Origin: an uncultured Neomegalonema sp.
GTDB lineage: Bacteria; Pseudomonadota; Alphaproteobacteria; Rhodobacterales; Rhodobacteraceae
Reading direction: 5' to 3'
DNA: 12,540 nt
NCBI GenBank assembly: GCA_937927905.1
Contig: CALFWP010000023.1
Location: 1-12,540, forward strand
This document shows positions 7,226 through 12,540 of this stretch, one piece after another (the first letter of the stretch is position 1; each line of letters opens with the position of its first letter). The notes under the pieces were generated by a model that did no database searches, had not been told where the DNA came from, and was given only the letters and a program-made list of their open reading frames with translations. The translations under genes and the position numbers were made by a program.

Positions 7226-8404
7226 CATCGAAGCCCCTGCTGTTCCGGCAAAATGTGCTTGAGCCGCAGCAACACCGGAACCAAGTTCAATATGTGCGCC
7301 CGCTTCATACAGCGATATTTCCGCCGCTCCTAATGCGGCAAGACACATAACCTCATTCAAATCGCCCAGATGCCCGATACGGAAGACTTTACCCGATAGA
7401 CGCGCAAGACCGGCGCCGAAACTGGTGCGGTATTTGTGGTATCCGATTGAAAGCACATCCTTCGCATCAACATCTTCCGGCACCACAATCGCGGAGACGG
7501 TGTCGGAATGCCATTTTGTATCATCCGCGCAAAGGCGGCACCCCTCCCAGGCCGCAATTGCACAGCGGACGCCTTCAGCCAAACGGTTGTGACGGGCGAA
7601 AATATTCTCCAGCCCCTCTTCTTCCATCAATTCCAGAGATTTTTTCAGACCGTAGAAAAGCTGTGTCGGTGGCGTGTAGGGAAAATACCCATCGTCGTTC
7701 ATCTTCAGCATATCTTCGAATGAAAAATAACAGCGAGCCATTCTGCCGGATTTATGTGCCTCGAGCGCTTTTTCACTGACACCAAGCATTGACAAACCGG
7801 CAGGCATCATAAAGCCTTTTTGGGAACCGGCCACTGCCAGATCAATGCCCCATTCATCCATACGGAAATCAATCGAGGCAATTGAGGATACACCGTCAAC
7901 AAACAACAAAGCCGGATGATCCAACGCATTCAGCACCTGACGCACACCGGCAATATCCGAGGTTACACCGGTCGCGGTCTCATTCTGCGTAGCAAAGACG
8001 GCTTTGATTTCGTGTGTCTTATCCGCCTCCAGAACCTTTGCATATTCGTCAAGCGGCACGCCTTTGCCCCAGTCCACATCAATGCACACAACATCTAGGC
8101 CAAGGCGTTCACACATATCCACCCAAAGGTGGCTGAACTGACCGAAGCGTGACATCAGCACTTTATCGCCCGTATTCAATGTGTTCGAGATGGCCGCTTC
8201 CCAGGCGCCGGTACCTGACCCCGGGAACATGAATACACGGCTATCGGTCTTGAATACTTTTTTTAAACCGGGGAACAACGGCAGGGTCAAATCACCGAAA
8301 TCCGGTGCGCGCATATCCTGCATCGGCACATTCATCGCCTGCCGTACGGCTTCAGGAATATTGGTTGGCCCGGGGATGAACAAGTGGGTCTGTCCGTTGC
8401 GCAT
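7208..8404 (-). CDS. Serine-glyoxylate (or aspartate-glyoxylate) aminotransferase, class V
   Basis: The 398-residue PLP enzyme moves an amino group to glyoxylate to make glycine. Family marks are FIPGPTNIPEAV (9-20), the phosphate-binding PGSGTGAWEAAISNTL (61-76), NETATGV (141-147), FVDGVSSI with Asp170, which contacts the PLP ring nitrogen, and AGSQKGFM with the Schiff-base Lys196. KVFRIGHLGDLNE comes near the C-terminus. The sequence pattern (RFGQFSHLW, GYFPYTPPTQL, SDTVSAI) recalls serine-glyoxylate aminotransferase SgaA of methylotrophs, and also BhcA, the aspartate-glyoxylate enzyme of the beta-hydroxyaspartate cycle. The other bhc genes are not in the window, so SgaA is preferred. I start it at the ATG at 8404, which has GGAGAA (8409-8414) at good spacing. 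The 24 residues of the longer frame to 8476 do not belong to the family. It is divergent from an acyl-CoA-type regulator that may control it. Confidence 0.93.
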   Translation of the reverse strand: MRNGQTHLFIPGPTNIPEAVRQAMNVPMQDMRAPDFGDLTLPLFPGLKKVFKTDSRVFMFPGSGTGAWEAAISNTLNTGDKVLMSRFGQFSHLWVDMCERLGLDVVCIDVDWGKGVPLDEYAKVLEADKTHEIKAVFATQNETATGVTSDIAGVRQVLNALDHPALLFVDGVSSIASIDFRMDEWGIDLAVAGSQKGFMMPAGLSMLGVSEKALEAHKSGRMARCYFSFEDMLKMNDDGYFPYTPPTQLFYGLKKSLELMEEEGLENIFARHNRLAEGVRCAIAAWEGCRLCADDTKWHSDTVSAIVVPEDVDAKDVLSIGYHKYRTSFGAGLARLSGKVFRIGHLGDLNEVMCLAALGAAEISLYEAGAHIELGSGVAAAQAHFAGTAGASMKIAAE

Positions 8405-8408
8405 GGTA

Positions 8409-8414
8409 TTCTCC
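8409..8414 (-). promoter_or_regulatory. Shine-Dalgarno site fixing the aminotransferase start
   Basis: Minus-strand GGAGAA sits about 4-6 bases before the ATG at 8404. It decides for this start over the in-frame upstream start at 8476. Confidence 0.75.
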
Positions 8415-8490
8415 AAAAAGTCTGCAAGGAAAAAGGGAAGTCTCTTTAAGCGCGCCCGAAACTGTGCTGACAGCAAAAACGGGTTGTTCT

Positions 8491-8540
8491 GTTAATTACG
8501 TTATTTACTCGCTCTGTATTTTGTAATGATGTAAATTAAC
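8491..8540. promoter_or_regulatory. Candidate operator in the regulator/aminotransferase gap
   Basis: In the 160-base divergent gap, the arms 8491-8508 and 8523-8540 form an imperfect inverted repeat: GTTAATT at the left end, AATTAAC at the right end, and TTAC/GTAA at the inner ends, with 12 of 18 positions paired. Within it, TTTTGTAATGATGTAAA (8519-8535) loosely resembles the TTTGCAA-type sites reported for ScfR/RamB regulators but does not match them. The position suits autoregulation and control of the aminotransferase gene. Confidence 0.3.
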
Positions 8541-8564
8541 ACGAGTGTAAGAAAGGGGCATGCA

Positions 8565-9995
8565 ATGCAACCGAAGGCTCCGACAGGTAAAAAGACATTT
8601 GTAGGCCCGCGTTTGCGGCAATTACGCAAGGAACTCGGAGAAACACAATCCGCGATGGCACAGGCGCTCGGCATCAGCGCAACATACATAAACCTTCTGG
8701 AAAACAATCAGCGCAGCCTGTCTTTACAGGTACTCATGCGGTTTTCCGATGTCTACGGCATTGACTGGCGGGAACTGGTAGAAGATGACAGTACAAATCT
8801 GCTGGCCGACCTGAGGAACGTAATGCAGGATCCGGTATTTGGTGATGACCCTCCGGATTTACAGGAATTACGCGCGGCACTGGATCATTCACCGCAGCTC
8901 GCACGCAACATGCTGGCACTGCATAAAACATACCGCGCACTGAGCGAACAGGTGCTGACACGGTCCGGTGAAAACGACGGATCAGGTGCCATGTTCAGCG
9001 TGACGCCGGAATCGATGGTGCATGATCTGTTCCGCAGAAATCGAAATCATTTTCCGCCTCTTGAAGCGGCGGCAGATGCGTTTCGAAAAGGTGAAAACAT
9101 CGCCAAAGATGAGGTTTATTCCTATCTAAAGGCACGGCTTGAGCGCAAGTTCGGGATTGCCGTGATCCCAATGTCTTTTACCGATATGCCGGATACGCTG
9201 CGTTATTATGATGAGGCTGCAAGAAAGATACTGCTTTCCGACGCACTCGATTATCCCAACCGTATTTTCCAGCTAACTCATGTTCTGGGCCTGCTGGAAT
9301 ATGGCGACGTGATAGACGCGGTCATAGAAAAGGCGGGGATCCTGGATCAGAGAGGGCAGGCGCGATGCCGGGTTGAGCTGGCAAATTATTTCGCAGCAGC
9401 GATTCTAATGCCCTATGATGCTTTTCTCAATGCAGCGCGCGAAAATCTTTATGATTTCGAGCACCTTGCAGCACTATTCCGTGTTTCATTCGAACAGGCA
9501 TGTCATCGCGCAACGACACTTCAGCGCGAAGGCAATCAGGGAGTGCCGTTCTTCTTTTTACGCATCGACAAGGCGGGAAATGTCACCAAACGGTTTAACG
9601 CAACCAGTTTTCACCTTGCCGAACATGGCGGGGCCTGTCCGCGTTGGGACATCCATATGTGCTTTCGCACACCCGGACGTACTTTATCTCAGTTTGTCGA
9701 AATGCCGGACGGTTCCAGGTATTTTACGATAAACCGCACCGTTGATCGGCCCAGAACCGGATACCGTTCACAGGATAACAGGTTGGCCGTTACGCTCGGA
9801 TGCTCGATCGAACATGCGGGTAAGCTTGTTTATGCGTCGTTGTACCAACTGGCTGATCCGAATTTGGCAACCCCGATCGGTATCAATTGCAGGCTATGCC
9901 CGCGTCAGCATTGCGCACAGCGCGCCCATCAACCGGCACATCTGGATTTGCCGATTGATGAAAACCGCAGAGGCAGCACACGCTTTGAAAGCTGA
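8565..9995 (+). CDS. ScfR-family (RamB/PrpR/PccR-type) short-chain acyl-CoA-responsive regulator
   Basis: The 476-residue DNA-binding protein has an XRE helix-turn-helix at residues ~15-70 (LRQLRKELGETQSAMAQALG, ISATYINLLENNQRSLSL). The middle is an ImmA/IrrE-like region (~225-330) recognisable by RVELANYFAAAILMPYDAF. The HExxH zinc site of true ImmA peptidases is not intact: FQLTHVLGLLEY stands in its place. The C-terminal domain ends with GINCRLCPRQHCAQRAHQP, Cys442, 445 and 450, with Cys413 before it. This matches the cysteine set that holds an iron-sulfur cluster in mycobacterial PrpR. Family members (RamB, PrpR, PccR) control glyoxylate-shunt, propionyl-CoA and acetate genes and sense acyl-CoA. 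The start ATG has AAAGGGG at suitable spacing, and the ATG at 8560 is out of frame. Its neighbour across the divergent gap is a glyoxylate aminotransferase, the most likely target besides itself. The precise ligand is not readable from sequence. Confidence 0.92.
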   Translation: MQPKAPTGKKTFVGPRLRQLRKELGETQSAMAQALGISATYINLLENNQRSLSLQVLMRFSDVYGIDWRELVEDDSTNLLADLRNVMQDPVFGDDPPDLQELRAALDHSPQLARNMLALHKTYRALSEQVLTRSGENDGSGAMFSVTPESMVHDLFRRNRNHFPPLEAAADAFRKGENIAKDEVYSYLKARLERKFGIAVIPMSFTDMPDTLRYYDEAARKILLSDALDYPNRIFQLTHVLGLLEYGDVIDAVIEKAGILDQRGQARCRVELANYFAAAILMPYDAFLNAARENLYDFEHLAALFRVSFEQACHRATTLQREGNQGVPFFFLRIDKAGNVTKRFNATSFHLAEHGGACPRWDIHMCFRTPGRTLSQFVEMPDGSRYFTINRTVDRPRTGYRSQDNRLAVTLGCSIEHAGKLVYASLYQLADPNLATPIGINCRLCPRQHCAQRAHQPAHLDLPIDENRRGSTRFES

Positions 9996-10060
9996 TTTAT
10001 CCATGCCTTACGAAAAGAATACATAAAGCCCTTACTATCCGTTGCGCCACCTTCGCGACA

Positions 10061-10798
10061 TCAGATCATTGCCATACCGCCGTTGACATGCAATGTCTGA
10101 CCCGTGACATATCCGGCGACATCCGAAGCCAGATACGCAACGGCCCCTGCAACATCTTCGCTGACGCCCATTTTACCGGCCGGAATTGTCGCGTTGATTT
10201 TGGATTTCTGATCGTCTGTCAGCGCATCGGTCATCGGTGTTGCGATAAAGCCTGGTGCGACACAGTTCACGGTTATATTCCGCGTGGCCACTTCCTGAGC
10301 GAGTGATTTGGACATGCCGACGAGCCCGGCCTTGGCCGCACAATAATTACCCTGCCCCGGATTGCCTGTTGTTCCGACAACGGATGTAATATTCACAATC
10401 CGACCCCATCGTGCCTTCATCATTCCGCGAAGGCTGGCACGGCACAGGCGGAAATTTGCGGTCAGATTGACAGAAATCACCGCATCCCATTCCTCATCTT
10501 TCATACGCATAAACAGATTGTCCCGCGTAATACCGGCATTGTTGACCAGAATATCAAGAGACCCAAGCGATCCGGCCACAGCAGCGGGTAAAGCATCGGC
10601 TTCATTCAGGTCGGACAAATTACAGGCATGAATCTCTGCTCTGTCTCCCAAAGCATCGCGCAACGCTTCCAATGGCCCCGTGCGCGTGCCGGACAAAGCC
10701 ACGGTCGCACCCTGCGCATGTAATGATTTTGCTATGGCTCCGCCGATCCCGCCAGAGGCACCGGTTACAAGCGCATTTTTTCCTTCGAGTGAAAACAT
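10061..10798 (-). CDS. fabG: 3-oxoacyl-[ACP] reductase FabG
   Basis: The 245-residue short-chain dehydrogenase reduces 3-oxoacyl-ACP with NADPH in fatty-acid elongation in the cytoplasm. Visible residues are the cofactor-binding TGASGGIG (12-19), NNAG (86-89), Asn111 and the catalytic Ser139, Tyr152 and Lys156 (NITS and YCAAK). SLAQEVATRNITVNCVAPGFI and the C-terminal GQTLHVNGGMAMI are typical of true FabG and support this over a generic SDR. It starts 5 bases after the fabD stop, and its ribosome site GAGGA overlaps the last fabD codons, so translation is probably coupled. The usual next genes, acpP and fabF, are not present. The convergent regulator gene ends 65 bases away. I see no terminator in that gap. 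Confidence 0.96.
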   Translation of the reverse strand: MFSLEGKNALVTGASGGIGGAIAKSLHAQGATVALSGTRTGPLEALRDALGDRAEIHACNLSDLNEADALPAAVAGSLGSLDILVNNAGITRDNLFMRMKDEEWDAVISVNLTANFRLCRASLRGMMKARWGRIVNITSVVGTTGNPGQGNYCAAKAGLVGMSKSLAQEVATRNITVNCVAPGFIATPMTDALTDDQKSKINATIPAGKMGVSEDVAGAVAYLASDVAGYVTGQTLHVNGGMAMI

Positions 10799-10803
10799 AG
10801 GGT

Positions 10804-11748
10804 TTATTCCTCAAGCATTTCAATCAGGGCGGCAATCTCGGCATGGGTGACCGCATTTGCACCTGTGACAGAGCGGTCAATGCGTCGCGTCAGACCCGAA
10901 AGGACTTTACCGCTTCCCAATTCGACCAGGTGTGTGATGCCTTGCCCCGCCATCCACATAACGCTCTCACGCCAGCGCACGGAACCCGTCACCTGTTCAA
11001 CGAGCAGATCACGGATAACAGCAGGATCATTCACCGCCACGGCCCGCACATTGGCCACAACCGGAAGTGTAGGCGCAGAAATCTTCGTACCGGCGAGTGC
11101 TTCAGCCATCTTTTCAGCCGCCGGTGACATCAAGGCACAATGGAACGGCGCGGAGACCGGCAAAAGCATCGCACGCTTTGCACCCTTATCTTTTGCAATA
11201 CCACACGCACGCTCGACAGCCGTCTTATGGCCGGAGATCACCACCTGTCCGGGTGCGTTATCATTGGCCGCAGAGCATATCTCGCCCTGTGCCGCCTCAT
11301 CAGCAACCGCGCGTGCATCTTCAAGGTCAAGACCGAGAAGCGCTGCCATTGCGCCAACGCCCACAGGCACCGCCTCCTGCATCGAAACTCCGCGAAGCCG
11401 TAGCAAACGTGCAGAATCGGCCAAAGACAAAGCACCCGTCGCAGTCAGCGCGGAATATTCACCCAATGAATGCCCCGCAACATAAACGCCCTTATCCGCC
11501 AGAGAAAATCCACCCTCTGCCTCAAGAACCCGCGAGACCGCAACCGATACGGCCATCAGCGCAGGCTGGGCATTTTGTGTCAGCGTCAGAGCATCGGCAT
11601 CCTCTCCCCAGATCACTGAAGAGAGCGATTCGCCCAAAGCCTCGTCCACCTCATCAAAAACCGCTTTTGCGACCGGCGAGGCCTCGGCGAGGTCTTTTCC
11701 CATCCCGAGGGTCTGTGATCCCTGTCCGGGAAATACGAATGCACGCAT
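10804..11748 (-). CDS. fabD: Malonyl-CoA:ACP transacylase FabD
   Basis: The 314-residue enzyme transfers malonyl from CoA to acyl carrier protein, supplying the extender unit of fatty-acid synthesis. The family start MRAFVFPGQGSQ is at residue 1. GHSLGEYSAL carries the nucleophile Ser94, RLRGVSMQ contains Arg119, which holds the malonyl carboxylate, and VSAPFHCALM has the catalytic His203. I start it at the ATG at 11748, which has AGGA 11 bases upstream. The open frame extends to 11820, but those 24 residues precede the conserved start. It is the first gene of the fabD-fabG pair. Its promoter should lie in the 104-base gap shared with the divergent tRNA-Thr gene. Confidence 0.96.
   Translation of the reverse strand: MRAFVFPGQGSQTLGMGKDLAEASPVAKAVFDEVDEALGESLSSVIWGEDADALTLTQNAQPALMAVSVAVSRVLEAEGGFSLADKGVYVAGHSLGEYSALTATGALSLADSARLLRLRGVSMQEAVPVGVGAMAALLGLDLEDARAVADEAAQGEICSAANDNAPGQVVISGHKTAVERACGIAKDKGAKRAMLLPVSAPFHCALMSPAAEKMAEALAGTKISAPTLPVVANVRAVAVNDPAVIRDLLVEQVTGSVRWRESVMWMAGQGITHLVELGSGKVLSGLTRRIDRSVTGANAVTHAEIAALIEMLEE
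10807..10812 (-). promoter_or_regulatory. fabG Shine-Dalgarno site inside the end of fabD
   Basis: Minus-strand GAGGAA is the last two sense codons of fabD (Glu-Glu) and also the only purine-rich site before the fabG ATG, about 10 bases away. This arrangement favours translational coupling. Confidence 0.6.
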
Positions 11749-11814
11749 AGTGTTTCTCGTCCTGCTGTCCCTATGACAGCCATACGGGGGCATGCTTTGA
11801 AACTCAATAGCCCC

Positions 11815-11842
11815 TTGCACATGAAATCATTATGAGTATTGT
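11815..11842 (+). promoter_or_regulatory. Probable tRNA-Thr promoter
   Basis: TTGCAC (11815-11820) and TATTGT (11837-11842), 16 bases apart, resemble -35 and -10 boxes. The -10 ends 10 bases before the mature tRNA 5' end. The matches to consensus are partial. Confidence 0.4.
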
Positions 11843-11852
11843 GCAGCACAGT

Positions 11853-11928
11853 GCCCTTGTAGCTCAGCTGGTAGAGCAGCGGTTTTGTAAACCGAAGGTC
11901 GGCGGTTCGACTCCGTCCAGGGGCACCA
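11853..11928 (+). tRNA. tRNA-Thr (anticodon TGT)
   Basis: The complete 76-base cloverleaf has acceptor strands GCCCTTG/CAGGGGC with one G-T pair, a D arm AGCTCAGCTGGTAGAGC, anticodon loop TTTGTAA with TGT at 11886-11888, variable loop AGGTC, T arm with TTCGACT, and A plus encoded CCA at the end. The first anticodon-stem pair is G-A. The gene reads toward a tyrosine recombinase gene 63 bases away, so its 3' end is the likely integration site of the element that carries the recombinase. Confidence 0.97.
11905..11928 (+). mobile_element. Probable attachment site at the tRNA-Thr 3' end
   Basis: Many tyrosine recombinases insert elements into the T-arm/acceptor 3' part of a tRNA gene, and this tRNA faces an integrase gene. 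The core boundaries are inferred. The matching direct repeat at the other end of the element would lie outside the window. Confidence 0.4.
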
Positions 11929-11991
11929 TGAAACAATGGCTTAGCGGCCTCCCATGAGTGCGCAGTGCCACGCGCCATGCCACTCAAAGTC

Positions 11992-12540
11992 TCAATCCGT
12001 TCTGTCTCTTGCCTTTTTAGCGAGTACTTTTTGTTGAGCCTTACGGCTGTAGAGTGTCACCATATCGCGGGTCGCGTGGCCCGTGATGGCCATAATTTCA
12101 GCATCGCTGCACCCGGACTCCGCCAGTTCGATTGTCGCGTTCTTTCGCAGTCCGTGAAGTGAGACATCTTTGATGCCGAGTCGCTTCATCGCCTTCCGCA
12201 CCCGCTGCGCTATTCCCCAATAAGTATACGGCCTGCCCTTGTCGGTTGACAGGATGGTTAGGCCGTTCGCCTCATGTTTGGCGATACGAAGTATCCTGCG
12301 AAGATGCCCGGTCGGCGGTATCCATAATTCCTTCCCGGTCTTGTTTTGCTTCACACAAATGAATCCGTCCCGGTAGTCATCCCATCTCATCCCGATCAGA
12401 TCACCGGGGCGCTGACCGGTCCCGAGCGCCAATTCGAATATCAGGAGCGCAGTGGCGTCAGTCGTGGTGCGCATAGTCTCAATCTGCGTCTCGGTCCACG
12501 GATCGTATCCGCCCGCGCCTTTCAGCTTCCGCACGCCATG
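11992..12540 (-). CDS. Tyrosine recombinase (integrase), C-terminal catalytic part, cut by the window
   Basis: The visible 182 residues are the end of the core-binding domain linker (HGVRKLKGAGGYDPWTE) and the whole catalytic domain of a phage/island integrase. Catalytic residues are readable: Arg in GTGQRPGDL, Lys in NKTGKELW, His and Arg in LHGLRK, His in TGHAT, and the nucleophile Tyr in VTLYSRKA. The frame is open through the window's last base, so the N-terminal arm- and core-binding domains lie beyond it. A GTG at 12534 is an internal codon, not the start. The stop is at 11992, and the gene points toward tRNA-Thr. It resembles integrases of alphaproteobacterial prophages and islands. 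A 6-bp inverted repeat after the stop (11955-11960 with 11981-11986) has no T-run, so no terminator is called. Confidence 0.93.
   Translation of the reverse strand, partial: HGVRKLKGAGGYDPWTETQIETMRTTTDATALLIFELALGTGQRPGDLIGMRWDDYRDGFICVKQNKTGKELWIPPTGHLRRILRIAKHEANGLTILSTDKGRPYTYWGIAQRVRKAMKRLGIKDVSLHGLRKNATIELAESGCSDAEIMAITGHATRDMVTLYSRKAQQKVLAKKARDRTD

Noticed and set aside
10847..11750. Plus-strand open frames of 212 and 217 codons opposite fabD
   Set aside because: Both are shadows of fabD. The products are Arg/Pro/Ser-rich and have no recognisable domain or ribosome site.
11749..11820. Upstream extension of fabD
   Set aside because: The 24 extra residues precede the universally conserved FabD start and the ribosome site at 11760-11763.
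11955..11986. Inverted repeat TGAGTG/CACTCA after the integrase stop
   Set aside because: Six pairs around a 20-base loop without a T-run; too weak for a terminator, though it could be part of the attachment region.
1..12540. CRISPR array, insertion sequence, toxin-antitoxin or defence genes
   Set aside because: No regularly spaced repeats, transposase, or recognisable defence protein are visible. The only mobile-DNA gene is the partial integrase.

Overview
The window reads as chromosomal DNA of an alphaproteobacterium. The evidence is the protein families: a Rhodobacterales/Caulobacterales-style HisS, a hisS-hisZ-hisG cluster, a FabG with an alphaproteobacterial-looking YCAAKAG active site, an ScfR-type acyl-CoA regulator and a TolC-type porin. 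I cannot name a genus. Most of the window is housekeeping metabolism. The mobile-DNA signal is confined to the last ~600 bases.

Layout. The 3' part of a tRNA-Tyr gene (1-78) opens the window. On the minus strand follow an outer-membrane pair: an OmpA/Pal-like lipoprotein (1602-2594) and, 34 bases downstream of it, a TolC-type efflux/secretion channel (131-1567). An AT-rich gap without a convincing gene (2595-2831) separates them from a small VOC/glyoxalase-fold gene (2832-3203). On the plus strand lies the tightly packed hisS-hisZ-hisG operon (3422-7058), in which both junctions are ATGA stop/start overlaps. It converges on a minus-strand serine(or aspartate)-glyoxylate aminotransferase (7208-8404), with a good intrinsic terminator for the aminotransferase between them. 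Divergent from the aminotransferase is an ScfR/PccR/RamB-type regulator (8565-9995). It converges on a minus-strand fabD-fabG pair (10061-11748). A complete tRNA-Thr(TGT) follows (11853-11928). A tyrosine recombinase gene cut by the window end (11992-12540) reads back toward the tRNA and marks the probable edge of an integrated element that continues beyond the window.

How the genes work together. HisZ and HisG form the first, feedback-controlled enzyme of histidine biosynthesis, and HisS charges tRNA-His with the product, so histidine synthesis and use are coupled in one operon. FabD and FabG load malonyl groups on ACP and reduce the ketoacyl intermediate in fatty-acid synthesis. The regulator next to the aminotransferase suggests, by position only, that short-chain acyl-CoA status controls glyoxylate/amino-group metabolism. 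The OmpA-like lipoprotein and TolC-type channel probably form one envelope transcription unit.

I did not find a clearly undescribed system. The points most worth a second look are the C-terminally extended HisG that coexists with HisZ, the Asp-Pro-Leu-Leu repeat tail on the OmpA-like lipoprotein, the regulator/aminotransferase divergent pair, two mutually exclusive hairpins in the hisS leader, and the integrase-tRNA-Thr junction.
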